Made by a program: the position numbers and the translations under genes
DNA from: Sisyra terminalis
Lineage: Eukaryota > Arthropoda > Insecta > Neuroptera > Sisyridae
Assembly: GCA_958496175.1 (NCBI GenBank)
Contig: OY292274.1
Location: 36,325,482-36,389,481, forward strand
Direction: 5' to 3'
DNA length: 64,000 nt
Part shown: one piece after another, positions 48,081-59,609 of the stretch
Position numbering within the stretch: position 1 is the first letter of the stretch
Layout of the letters: every line of letters starts with the position of its first letter
Notes under the pieces: model-generated
Database searches by the model: none
Told to the model about the DNA's origin: nothing
The model's input: the letters and a program-made list of their open reading frames with translations, nothing else

Positions 48081-48417
48081 GATAAAATGCACTAAAACGG
48101 TAAAAAATAAATTTATGAACTGAATCTTAGAACCAATTGCACCATCGAAATTAAGGCAATATTGGCTATTAATTAATGAGAGTCGTTAAATATCTACATC
48201 AAAGCGAGAAGTGTTCCATATTACCAAATTATAAACAAAATTGCACCTCTCGCTTTGATGCACAGCTAGATAGGTAGCATACTTAATAATATAATATAAT
48301 ATAATATTAATAATAATATAATATTAATAAAAATAAATAATCTTAATATCGATGGTGCAATCAGTATTAAGATTCAGTTCATAAATTTATTTTTTACTTT
48401 TTAGTGCATTTTATCAA
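48081..48417. mobile_element. MITE with inverted repeats of about 75 bp and an internal hairpin
   Basis: The left end TTGATAAAATGCACTAAAA and the right end mirror each other for roughly 75 bp, through AAATTTATGAACTGAATCTT and ATTGCACCATCGA. A second inverted pair inside (CATCAAAGCGAGAAGTG and CACCTCTCGCTTTGATG, near 48195-48265) adds another stem. An AT-only stretch (TAATATAATATAA type) fills part of the centre. No target duplication was identified. Confidence 0.75.
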
Positions 48418-50151
48418 CACAAGCAAGAAAATTAAAAGCTTCTAAAATCTAATTTGAAATATGTTTTTAATGTTTGAAACTTGCTAATTTTTCTCAGAAT
48501 TTTAAATTCCTTGTTTTTTTTCCAATCAAAAAAAAAATCCATGTCTTTCTAGATTTCCTTAACCGATAAAAATCTGCTTTATATATGCAATACAAAATTA
48601 TTATAAAAGCATTTTAATTGATTTTTCTTATTGGGGGAATTAGGAAAAAAATAGTAAAATAAGATCAATAGCGATGAAAGTGAAAATGTAATTTTTGATG
48701 GTTTGGAAGACATTTATTATATTAACTGAAGACATTTTGTTTGTTTTGCGATCTTAACATTTATGATCATCATTAGTGTTGTTTATTCTATTTATGTTAA
48801 AATTGTCTTCATAGTTAATACTCCTATATAATACTCCTAAAAAAGTTATAAAACCACATAACTACAATATTATACAATGTACATAATTAATCGTTATTTT
48901 GTAAATCGTATTTTAAGCATTTAAATTTTAAAAGAACAAACATATGAAAAGTGTATGTTGGCATTCTTTCTTTTAACTTACCACATAGGTATAGCAGATA
49001 TTTTGAATGTGTGTTGTACAGCATCTTAATGTAATATAAAAATTGGTTGGAGCACCCTACGTGTGTTTTAATCAATTGACCATTTAGTGGTGATGACGTC
49101 AATAACCCATTTATGTTCAGATGTATTTATACGAGTAGGTATAAGAATTCGATAAAAAAGTTTCGCTTAAGAATGCTTAAAACATGAATCTGAAAAAATA
49201 CATATAAGTTTCTTTCGGAATTTATCAATGTGAAGATTTTGTAGATTTTTTCAAAAGTATTTTAATTATTTCAAAACCAAGTTTCCAAGTTTATAATTTT
49301 CAAATTGGCCATCTGTATTATTTGAATTCATAGAATATATATATTCTTAGATAGGTATTTAATTTGTGGTTTAGAATATTATATGTGCACGTATGTGTAT
49401 GCATAATAATCTATCTAACTACGTAATCAACACTGCAAATAAAAATAACAAAAAAATGAGGGTAATTTGGTCGAGGATATCCGGAGTGAAAATCAAATAA
49501 ATGAATGTTTGGTTTTAATTAAAGAGAATATCTAATTTTATTCACTTTGCATTAAACTTTTTCTGTAGTGTTTACCGTTTTTACCATAGTTTGTTAAAAA
49601 TTAACAATAGGCATCTACTTGCATTAATTTTAAAACAGCACCCTTTACATATTAAAACAAAAAATGGTCTTACGTAGCAATAAAAGAAAATATGTAAATA
49701 TATCTAAGGGTTTTAGTTAAAACTATGAACAATAGAAAATTTCAATTTCAAAAACAAAACAAAAAAATTAGAAAAAATCCTTGTATTTTGATTATTTTTT
49801 TTTTTTATCAACTACGCAAATTCTAAATTTTTGCATGCATAAAATATTAGTCTTCCGCTCATAATTTTCAGCAAAAATCATCTGATAAATAAAAAAAAAC
49901 TTGTTTCAATCAAATAAGTTTACACAACCAACAACATTTTATTCAAATCATTTTTTTTTTTTTTTTGTAAAAAAATTTATATAAATACAGTTTATATATG
50001 GTAAAGTTTGAAAAATATTAATTCCGATTAAAAGATTTTACATTAATAACACATACCTGTAAAAAATACTTTATAAAAATTGTTTTGACTGTAATAGGTC
50101 ATTTCAATGTATTTTTTGCGCTTATTTCAAATATGAAATCCATTTCTTTCC
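48418..50151. other. AT-rich DNA, no gene seen
   Basis: Only chance open frames (for example 48887-49102). One TGACGTCA near 49093. Nothing else supported. Confidence 0.4.
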
Positions 50152-50704
50152 ATCACGTAAGGTTTTCTCGCAAAATGAGAAAATATATTAAAAATAAGTA
50201 GCAAATACTGCAGTTTTTAAAAAAAATGATTTCTAAATTCCATGAAATAAATATTTTATGTTACACGACAAATTTGTAACATTAAAATTAATTAAACATA
50301 GATATTATATTATGCATAGTTATCAATAAGGTAATATCTATAAGTTTTTTCGGACGAAGTCGGGGGCCCGAAGCAAAACACTTTTTCTGTATCGAAAATG
50401 AGTACTCCACCTCTCACTTCTAGCGCTGGTGTCGTTTTATCTTCCGTTGGTAGAGGTAATGAACCGATACGAAGTTTAAAGTGAAAGCGATATAACAAAA
50501 ATGATTGGTGTTATTTCGCTCTCACTTTGAAACTTCGTATTGGTTTGTTTCTCTCACCAACGGAAGATAAAACGACATCAGCGGTAGTAGTGAGAGGTCC
50601 AGTACTACCATTTTCAATACAGAAAAAAATGTTTGATTTGGGCCTCCGATTTTAGCCGAAAAAACTACTTTTCAATTGTAATTTGCAAGAAAACCTTACG
50701 TGAT
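50152..50704. repeat. large imperfect palindrome (inverted repeat element)
   Basis: Inner arms of about 155 bp (50341-50494 and 50513-50667) pair around a centre near 50502, for example TAAAACGACATCAGCG against CGCTGGTGTCGTTTTA. Outer arms ATCACGTAAGGTTTTCTCGC at 50152 and its counterpart ending ACCTTACGTGAT at 50704 add another 23 bp, with about 150 extra bases on the left side. The arms are GC-richer than the flanks. No coding sequence is recognised; the open frames crossing it are shadows. Confidence 0.8.
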
Positions 50705-51680
50705 AAACTTTTTTTCATTATTTTTCCCATAATCAGAGCAAAAGTTACAATAATTTTTTTTATTATATTTAAAATAACTTTACCCTCGCAGGCCTGTGTA
50801 ATTAATTATTTAAATATATATTTTACGTATTTATGTTGTTCTATGTTAACATTCTATGTTAATTCTATGTAACAAATGTTATTCTAATACTTTAGATTAT
50901 TTTAATAAAAATAAGAAATTTGAAAAATTGGTTACAAGAAGAAGAGAAACTAACAACGAATTATCAGTTTATCAATTACCTACTTATAAAACATAATTAA
51001 AATAAAAATTGTCCTTCCTTGATTAATGAAATAATAAACATATTTTTATTATATTTTTACGCGATATAATACGTAATATAAACTTTTAATAATTTTATCA
51101 TTAATTTTGAAATACAGTTTTTACTTTTTTATTATTTTTTTTTATGCAATTTATTCAATTACATACCTGAACAAGCACACGCTATATAATTATCACATAA
51201 TTACTGATGAGCGAAAATACTTCTTGGAAAACACAACTGTCAAAATGGAAGTTTCAACTAAATACAATCAAGAGTGGCAAAAAAGATATAACTTTAAATG
51301 TTCTGCTGTTCTTAACTAAAAGTTGGTTAAACATAAATAGGCTTATTTTTAATCTAATTTTGTCTTGCTATTATAAAGATTACTATTATACTAAAAAAGG
51401 CATAATAAATTCCATTTTTTTTAAATTTTCATTAGACAGAAAAAGGTGTCTATTAAATGATTTTTTTTTTGTATTATTTTAACCAATTTTAACATTGTAA
51501 TGTCAGAAGTATAATGAAGTACAAAATTCGTGAGAGTTTCAAATTTTAACTTTAATTTTTTTTATCATGGAGAATGCACATAATAAATAAGTGAAATATA
51601 AGCATGTATATGTACCTCAAAGTTGTAGTTACCGAGAGAAAGAAATTAACAGTGCAGATTGGGTGATAAAACGAACATTT
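50705..51680. other. AT-rich DNA, no gene seen
   Basis: Overlapping open frames at 51107-51482 are Phe/Ile/Lys/Asn-rich and show no protein motif. Confidence 0.4.
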
Positions 51681-51684
51681 ATGT

Positions 51685-51760
51685 CGTATGACTCAATTTT
51701 CTTTATTCTTTTCATAACGCGTTTCAACAGTAGCTATAGGACCTTTGTCAAGTAAGATTT
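51685..51760 (-). repeat. dispersed repeat copy 3 (GTTGAAACGCG motif)
   Basis: The reverse complement reads CTACTGTTGAAACGCG, TTATGAAAAGAATAAAGAAA and ATTGAGTCA, matching the copies at 7123 and 11265 over their second half. The CACCTGACGATG part is altered. Confidence 0.55.
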
Positions 51761-52404
51761 TCCGCTAAAATTGACCCTATTAATGAAACGCGAAAATTAA
51801 CAAATTTTTCAATGAAATAGACTATTTTTAAGGGAAGACTACGGTTCTTACGATGCAACGATTTGAAGGCTGAAAGTGAACTTTTATAGATATTGACAAA
51901 ATAAAACGAAAACAAAGAATTCAATTTTTCGACATCGCCCCTGGAGTCCGCATAGTACATAGTTTTTTAAGTACAAAGAAATTAGATGGAACCGCGATTG
52001 TAAACAAATGTTTTTTTTTTAAATCTAGAGAAATCTGTCTAAAAAAATGAAAAAAAGTTCAATTTTTAAGTAGCGATGTTTCGTAAAGTAAGCAAGATAT
52101 CGAAAAAATTATTGTTTCTTTTCGTTTTATTTCATAAAGATTTATAAGAATCCGTCTTTAGTCTTCAAATCGTAGCGCTGTAGAAAACCATAATCTCCCC
52201 GTTTTCAATGTTAATTGGTAAGTCCAAATAATTTGTTTAATTAGGAAAACATTTGAGTTCAGTGGAAAGGTAAAAATATTTTTTTTAAAACAACTAGTAT
52301 TCAAAATTTAAAGTAATTAAAAGCTATGATTTTTCTAAAAAGTTTTATTAACCGTCGCCTTATAACTACCAAGATCTTTACCGACTATAGGATTAATAAA
52401 AATT
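51761..52404. other. AT-rich DNA, no gene seen
   Basis: A minus-strand frame at 51748-51960 has no supporting motif. No element recognised. Confidence 0.4.
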
Positions 52405-52478
52405 CGTATATCAAGAAACGCCTACCAGTTTTGGAGTGACCACCTGGATCACTCGACCACCAGTAGGATAATTAATCC
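52405..52478 (-). repeat. tRNA-like sequence, possible SINE head, copy 2
   Basis: The minus strand has CTGGTGGTCGAGTGATCC (A-box-like) and CACTCCAAAACTGGTAGGCG, aligning with copy 1 at 32056-32138. The B-box region (GTTTCTTGAT) is badly decayed. Confidence 0.4.
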
Positions 52479-52728
52479 TCCCGTTCTTATGAGTATATAT
52501 TTAGTACATGCTACCTGTAATAATTTAAATATATCTTTAATTATAAAAACCAGAGAGTTCATACTAATGATATTCCTCTCTAAAACATTTAAAAATAGAA
52601 TAAACTCATAATAGTAACAAAAAAAATAGAATGTATCCCACACAATGAGATAAATTATCAAAATATCCATCGTAAATTTACCAGTTCAAACAAACATGTG
52701 TACTTTTTCGTATGCGTTAATTTGCATC

Positions 52729-52927
52729 CTTTACATCAAGGGTGAGCATCTCAAAGTTTTAGTTTTGCACGTATAATTGATTACTTTATCACAGAAAATA
52801 TGATTTAAATTTTAAATTATATTTTAATATTTAAATATGATTTAATTTTAAATAATTAATTAATTTATTAAATAAATTAAATTTATCAAAATAATATGGC
52901 TGAGGGTTGCTCATCCCTGCTGTACAT
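52729..52927. mobile_element. hAT MITE, 183 bp, with 8-bp target duplication
   Basis: The element 52737-52919 has ends CAAGGGTGAGCATC and, reverse complemented, CAGGGATGAGCAACC. The flanks are CTTTACAT (52729-52736) and CTGTACAT (52920-52927), one mismatch. The interior is pure AT-rich filler, so it is non-autonomous. Confidence 0.75.
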
Positions 52928-53258
52928 CATACACAACAGTTACAAGGGCTCTCTTTCTTATTCATATCCTGAATGAACATGCGTGATAGACGGACACAGC
53001 TTATCTATTCCATGTTGGAGATTGTGACAGTAATGCTCAAATAAACTGCAATTTCTCATAAATATAAATATTAATTTGTTTTTCAAATGTTCTAGTAAAT
53101 ATATGTATATCACCGTATCATACGTTCTATTTTAAAAATACCGTAAGGGAAAGGTTGAGGAATTATGTTATCTTTTTTGTAATGTACCTTAAAATTACAG
53201 GTACGTTCAAACTTCTACTCAAGTGCATACTGCACATACCTTAAAATCATATGTTGCC

Positions 53259-53313
<55 letters not shown>
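53259..53313. repeat. (TA)n microsatellite
   Basis: About 27 TA units, interrupted once by CA. It lies just inside the Helitron-like 3' end at 53436. Confidence 0.9.
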
Positions 53314-53316
<3 letters not shown>

Positions 53317-53329
53317 GTTTTTCGTAAAA

Positions 53330-53436
53330 GAAATAAGAAAAATAATCATTTTCATATACCACTATAAATAACAAGTTTAAAAAGAAAATATAATCTACAC
53401 CTACGTTACGCAGACGAAGTTGCGGGAATCAGCTAG
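53330..53436 (+). mobile_element. Helitron-like 3' terminus (non-autonomous)
   Basis: TACGCAGACGAAGTTGCGGG followed by AATCAGCTAG and then T is the typical insect Helitron end (short GC-rich hairpin, CTAG, T target). The 5' end was not found; the left boundary given is only the part that clearly resembles Helitron tails. Confidence 0.55.
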
Positions 53437-54532
53437 TATGATATAAATATATATACTGTGGCATTTATTCTTAAACATCACGGATTTGTCATAAAACAAG
53501 TCAATAAATATCTTAGGCTTTAGTGTAATAAAAATTTATTAACTGAGACCTAAAATTTGGAGGAAGTCATTTTTAACAAGAAATATTTACTGAGTCAAAA
53601 AGTATGGTAATTTAATCGAGCTAATAGGGTAGATATCTACACCATTTTTTGGAAACAAATTTTACAGTTAAGGATTCAAAATAAATCATAATTTCTTTAA
53701 AAAGTTTGACTAATAATTTTATTTGGATTTTTGTTTCATTTAAAAATAAAAATTGCTTTTATTTTAATACTAATATTATGACAATTATATAACTATATCA
53801 GAAAACAGAAAATTGTAACCAAATTTTATTAAATGGATGCCTAATAGAAAATAAAATTTCCAACTTCAATTATATTCTTATGAAGTTCATGCATGGTCTA
53901 TTTTTAAATTTACATTATTCAGCAAAAACGAAATTATTTCTAGGTCTTTATTGTTACAATCGCTACAATTATATCTAATTGAAAAAGTATTTATGATACC
54001 TCTAGATATTTCTACTATATATGAATTAGCAATGACGTAAATGAGCATTAGGTAACTGGAATATTTTTTTTGAAATTGCTTTAATAAAATTTATAAAGAA
54101 TGATTTATGTTCTAAGATATGTAGATATATAAAAAGACAATGCTTTTTAAATAGTTTGTATAGATATGTATTAATTGATTTATGTTTTTCATACACTATT
54201 CAATTTAGAAATCTCAAATTGTAAGTAATGAAAGTTAATTGCTTACTTAGAATCCGAAGGATCAAAAATCTAATAAGGTTTCACAATAATAGAAATAATA
54301 GTTCAAAACAATAAGTTTGCAAATAATTAAGCTTTTTTTTGTTCACAAGAGAGATCATTTTGAACAAAAAAAAAAGGTTATTTCTTTTTCAATATATATA
54401 ATTAGAATTGTGAAATAGTTCTGTTTGTTTCATATTTCCATATGTAATTCCATCTTTGTATTTCTAAATGGGACTGTATGTCTTGTGAAGCGTTAAGGCC
54501 ATTTTTTGTGTGGATAACGAAAAAAAACTTAC
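53437..54532. other. intron sequence downstream of the 54533-56181 exon
   Basis: AT-rich, no coding sequence. By strand and donor position it is the start of the intron following the large minus-strand exon. Confidence 0.5.
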
Positions 54533-56181
54533 CTTAGATCCTCGTCGTTTTGTTTTTATTGGTTGTAAGTTTGTTTCGAAGTTATCCTCATCGCCACTTA
54601 AAGTAGAACATGTTGAGCACGCTGATGTTTTCCGACTAGGGGTTGCTAGACCGAAGTCCATATCCAGGATACTCAAATTTGAACCACAAAAATTTAAATT
54701 GCTACATGAACTATTTAAGCTACAATCCGAGGAACTTAAATCACGGCGACGATTTGAGTAGAACTCAATATCTTCTAAAGTCACCGCCGAAACATCATCC
54801 GAATAATCACTCACAACAACGGACGGCGTGCGCCAATAACGCCCTCGCGGTAAATCTTCCCCATCGTCTGTTACCACACTTTGGCGTCTTCCATCTAGCA
54901 TATTATCAAAAAATTCATCATCCTCAAAATGGTTTTTATCATAGGGGTATTCAATAAACCGTTCTTCTAATAGCATTTTAGTAGGAACATTGTAACACTG
55001 TTCAAGCCACTTGGCACTTTTCAAATTTTTCCTTTGCAAATCGAAAGAAAAACTCCGTTGCACTTTTTCTGTGTTCTTCACTAATACTGATCGCGGTTCG
55101 TTTTTTCCGTGGAAACACGGCAAAGTTGTTCGAGAATTTCCACCAGATTCTTTCTGTTCGATATTCAAAGGTGTGCAAATCTGCTCCTCTTCCAAGCACA
55201 CCGCAGAATCTGAACTACAACACCGTGTTACTCCGCTTTGTTCTGATGAATCTTGTGACCATGAGTTCAACTTGGTTTCATCTTCACTCGCGCATTGACT
55301 AAATATATCACCATAGTTGGAAGGAGTTGAACATCCCTCATCTGAACCAGTAGGACTTGGATTATCTCTGTTAATACCCGGCGGGGAAAGTTGATTCTTC
55401 TCAGAGATTTCTTGGTCTAACATTTCACTAGAAACTTGTTGCTTGGGTGATTGATTTGAGTAGATTTTGGGGTTTGGTTCTTTGCTTTCATTTTCAGAAT
55501 TGATTGGTTCTTCTTTGATTAGTTGCTTTTTTTGTTTTTGTTGTTCAATCATCGCTGTATAGTTTGTGACTAATTTTTGAACGCTCGGGAATATGGGTTC
55601 TTTACGACGACCGTAATTATTACGAATAACGTTTGTATTATGGAAATCAACGACTCCAATTCGTCTGTGACGCACGTTCGTGTTGTTAATGTAGAACTTA
55701 CTGTTCAATGCTGTTTGTTTTGTGTGTTTAAATGAAATCCGATCCAATGCATGTGTGAGAAACGGAACGGAATCGTCTGTGACCGATTGTTGTGCGGTTG
55801 AGTCATTCTGATAAACGGCTGTGCTTTTTCCTGTTTCAGAGTACGAAGACGGGTTGCCAGTACTTAACTTTCCCGTTGTTGGTTCTTTTATTTTCGAATT
55901 TTCGCCTTTATCACCATAACATTGCTCTGATATAATATGATCCAGATTTTCATTGATCACCGATTCGAAGCTATACAATGGTCGTTTTGGTTGATCAACA
56001 CTGTCGGCATGCTCACTCTCTTTACTGGATCCACCACGCAAAACGCAGAACGAATCTTCGGATAATTTTCGCATTACTTGCGTCACGTAACAGTGATACG
56101 AACCAGTTTTTAGCTTAATTACATCAACAGGCTGTCCCATTGCATCTGACATACCATAATGCAACAGTGGAAAACAAAATC
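54533..56181 (-). CDS. large internal exon, Ser-rich protein (549 codons), gene incomplete
   Basis: Bounded by an acceptor (a run of T then GCAG|GA at 56182) and a strong donor (CTAAG|GTAAGT at 54532). The frame enters with two leftover bases and leaves at phase 0, 549 codons with no stop. Early residues (GQPVDVIKLKTGSYHCYVTQ) look partly ordered. The rest is polar and Ser/Asn/Glu-rich, with clusters RTPSVVVSDYSDDVSAVTLE, RRRDLSSSDCSLNSSCSNLN and SRKTSACSTCSTLSGDED near the end, then a basic KTKRRGSK. GC content is clearly above the flanks. This layout recalls the long disordered N-terminal regions of insect Rho guanine-exchange factors of the puratrophin type, but no DH or PH domain is in this exon, so the name is a guess. 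Upstream and downstream exons were not recognised. An A/C-rich open frame on the other strand is a shadow. Confidence 0.85.
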
Positions 56182-56705
56182 CTGCAAAAAAAAAAAATTC
56201 AATTAAAATATTGACATTTTAATTAATTCGAAATATAAATTAACTTTTTTTGGATTCACAACGTATTGGATGTTAGAGCTAACATTAAATAAAACTACTT
56301 AGGTATATAAGCATTTCAAATTGGAATCATTCAGGGTACCCCACTCAACAGCGATATTAATTTGGTTCTTCATTATAAAATTATATGACTCTAATGAAAT
56401 TTGGAACCGTTCTTATCCTTTTTGTGTTCCTTGGAGTAAATCGTTTTGGAAAATGGACCATCCATATATGAAACGCATAGAAGTCAACATAAAACCATAC
56501 AAATATTTTAAATGGAGAGAACAGACATATTATAACTATAATAATAATATTAATAATAGTATTGTCGTTTCTAGTACACCAGTATTTCTTAAAATGTAAT
56601 ACACGTACTACCAGGAGTATGAGAATACTTGAGCACTGGTACGTCTACACAACATTTTTGCTGTGCCTGCTATATAAAGTAGTTTAGACAACATATTCAT
56701 ATGGA
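56182..56705. other. intron sequence upstream of the large exon
   Basis: AT-rich; an open frame at 56321-56599 has no coding features. A LINE insertion follows to the right. Confidence 0.5.
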
Positions 56706-57802
56706 GATTTGTATTTTTTTTATTTTCAAATAAATTGCACAATCTGCATAGGGTTGCAATAAGTGCATTCAATCCATAAACAATCACATGTAAGCACTAG
56801 TCCCAGTAGATTAGTGCTGTATAAGTACAAAGATTTTTAACAATCTATAGCGACAATAACAATAATAATAATTCTTATAGCAATAACAACAATCATAAAG
56901 ACAATTAACAGTAGCAATAAGAATAGTAATAATAACAATATCACTACTAATAATAATGTGAAACATTAATATATGAGTAATATATAAAAATAAAACTATA
57001 TAACAAGAAATAATAATTTGGCAATAAATAGTTAATAGAAATATTTGTTTAGTTACAAAATCTATCAGGCAAATCTAATACATTCCATTTGTTTAACCTT
57101 CTTATCATCTCATTGTTGTCCAATACGTTTATTGCGAGGTGGTTGGAATGATCGTCTAGTTTAGTCAGGTATTTTTTACTATACCTTTGAATTTCCTCCT
57201 TTACAGATAGTATTTCTGTATCTTCATGTATTTTTTATTGTTTACATACCATGGAGCACCGATTATTTGTCGTAGGGTCTTTGATTAAAATCTTTGTAGG
57301 ATTTCAATGTTGGAGTTGGATGCAGTACCCCACAACTGTATCCCATATGTCCATTTGGCTTGAGGAGAACCTTGTGCAGAAGAAGTTTGTTTTCTGTTGA
57401 TAATGGTGCATTAGATGCCATTAACCAGTAGATTTTTTTGTATTTTTTATTTAAATGTTCTCGAGTTTTTTTGATTTGCTCAGCCCATGTAAGTTTTTGA
57501 TCTAAGTGCATTCCGAGATATTTTACCGTCCCCTTTTGCGGTAGTTCTGTGCCTTCCATTGTAACCGGTGGACATATATTTCTGCGCAGTGTAAACATTA
57601 TGTGTGTAGAGTTTGCGTTGTTTATTTTTATTTTCCACTTTTTTTGGAACTTTAACGAAGCTTCATTGGGTTCATCTGCTGCGGTTACCATGGCTGTGTC
57701 ATCAGCAAATATTGCCACTAATGCATCTGTTGTATTTGGCATATCGGCTGTGTAAAAGAAATACAACAGAGGTCCCAGTACGCTACCTTGGGATTTGTAT
57801 TT
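56706..57802 (-). mobile_element. second 5'-truncated jockey-type LINE with target duplication
   Basis: GATTTGTATTT occurs at 56706-56716 and 57792-57802, an 11-bp duplication. On the minus strand the insert starts within the reverse-transcriptase frame (CCAAGGTAGCGTACTGGG), ends with AATAAAAAAAATA, and has a 3' UTR rich in ATT/GTT triplets. As in the 8.9 kb copy, only the 3' part of the element arrived. Confidence 0.85.
57049..57791 (-). pseudogene. LINE reverse-transcriptase fragment
   Basis: Starts at QGSVLGPLLYFFYTADMP and includes the catalytic FADDTAM motif, the KWKIKINNANS block, VKYLGMHLDQKLTW and the thumb KLLLHKVLLKP. A small in-frame loss is likely between the EASLKFQ and KKWKIKIN segments. 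A frameshift near 57270-57300 moves the APWYVNN block and the tail (to a TAA at 57049) into another frame. The N-terminal half and the endonuclease are missing. Jockey-clade assignment rests on these motifs. Confidence 0.85.
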
Positions 57803-57865
57803 AAACAAATTTTTTGTGTAACTTACGGTAAACAAACGAAAACTTTTTTTTTGAAAAAGAAACAA

Positions 57866-58549
57866 GTAATGAGTGTTATTTAAATAAAATATTAACTATT
57901 AATATTCTAAAAGTAATGAAATAATTTTAAAAAAATTGTAGGTATTTATTGACGTAAGTAAGACGTTATAGATATTTCTTTGTGAAAGTCTAGTTTTTTT
58001 TTTCTCAAAATAAGCTCCAACTGTTATCGTTTTATAACTAGAGCTCTTAAATGATTTCAAATATATGATTATAGTGATAAAATATTTTCTTGAAGTTAAA
58101 CTTCTTCAGTCATACCATGAAAGGGAAAAAAATTAAGTGTTTCGGAAGTTTGCTACTGAAGTTGGTTTGCGTTGGTTACGTCCATTGACAGTAATACATA
58201 AATCTGAGTTCAACTAAACAAAATATGACGGCGCATGTACCCCAACGGGTAACTCCGGTTATATGTAAAAATATAAAAATAAACCATACCACCAATGCGA
58301 GAAAATGAATATTTTTTTTAAAACATATTTATATATTTTTAAATTTTGTAAATCAAGAGTCCGTTTCCTAGCAATGAATAAAGTATTCGTTTAATTTTGA
58401 ACCAATTTTAATGAATTTATAATTAACTTTAAATAATAATAAAATATTTTAAAGCAATATAACAACAGGTAAATGCTGGTTACCTAAGTCGACAAAGACA
58501 CAGAACGAAGAATGTATTTAAACACTTACGATTGAGTGAAGGTCAAATA
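57866..58549. other. AT-rich DNA, no gene seen
   Basis: A small GC-richer patch at 58150-58260 (CCCCAACGGGTAACTCC) is unidentified. No coding frame. Confidence 0.4.
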
Positions 58550-58850
58550 TAATAATCATTGTCTCAAATTTGAACTATTTGACTATTGTCATTTGTTTTA
58601 ACAATCATTTCGTTTTTATTCAATTGTCATATTTTATCACTTGTCAGTTGTGTGAATATCTCACGAGTAACTATAAGTTTACTAACTTACAATTTTATAG
58701 ATTCAATAATACAAATTCTGTTAAGATCTTTAGTTATAAAACCAGAATAGTTGAAATTGATTTCCAGAAAAAATAGACTTTTATAAAAAAATATAACCGT
58801 TTACGTGCGTTCATAAGTACATACACACTTTCTTTTTATTTTATTATTAC
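58550..58850 (-). repeat. reverse copy of the ATTCACAG interspersed family
   Basis: The reverse complement carries CTCGTGAGATATTCACA, GACAAGTGATAAAATATGAC, TTGAATAAAAACGAAATGAT and TTCAAATTTGAGACAATGAT, i.e. the full core and tail of the family. Rightwards it continues into AATACAAATTCTG and then the ACGTGC flank at 58780-58850. An open frame here is a chance product. Confidence 0.6.
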
Positions 58851-59609
58851 TTTGGTATACTTATAGATTCAAAAAATTTGATTAAATGTAAAGTAGCAAA
58901 TTGTTCGTGGTTTGACAACGAAAAACTTAAAAGCATAACCGACTTCCGACACAAAAGTCGTAACCCTAATTATCTTTCCCTTCTCATGACGCGCCTAAAG
59001 AAGTATAACTTCAAAAATCAACGACATTTCTGAAAACCATATTTCTATGCGATTACAATTCACTAGCAATAAAAAGATTTAAAGATATAATCTCAATTAG
59101 CTTATTAACCGTTCATGCATTGTTCCCTTTCTTAGCACTAAAAAAAATATAAAAAAAGAAATAAAACTCGTCTTATTTAATCATTCTATGAATTTTATCT
59201 TTATTTTTGTTATGATTTCGAATATCGATTCCTGTATATCCGGTCCACTTGAATTTATGTGATCTTTATGAACTAAATTAGTTAGATCGAATTAGAAAAT
59301 TGACCTATCCTACTTCATCACAATATTTTATTTTTATTGCAGAGTACGAAATAATAATCAATTATTTAATAAATAAATTTGTATTTACTGTGGGGGTATG
59401 AAAATAAAAGTCAATTGATTAATAAATTAATAAATTAAGTTTTGTTTTCATCTCATTCCGTCATAAAAAGTTTGTAAAAATTCAAAATATATTAGAATTT
59501 GAATCCTTTCTACTCGAAATCATTAGAAATCTTGTGATTTTTCGAATATTTGAAAAGTGAATAAAAAAGAAACTATTTATCATAGACGTCTTGATATTTG
59601 ACAATATAT
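58851..59609. other. AT-rich DNA, no gene seen
   Basis: No coding frame or element boundary supported. Confidence 0.4.

Noticed and set aside
54510..55298. Plus-strand frames opposite the 549-codon exon
   Set aside because: They arise from the codon bias of the minus-strand exon, which has proper splice sites.
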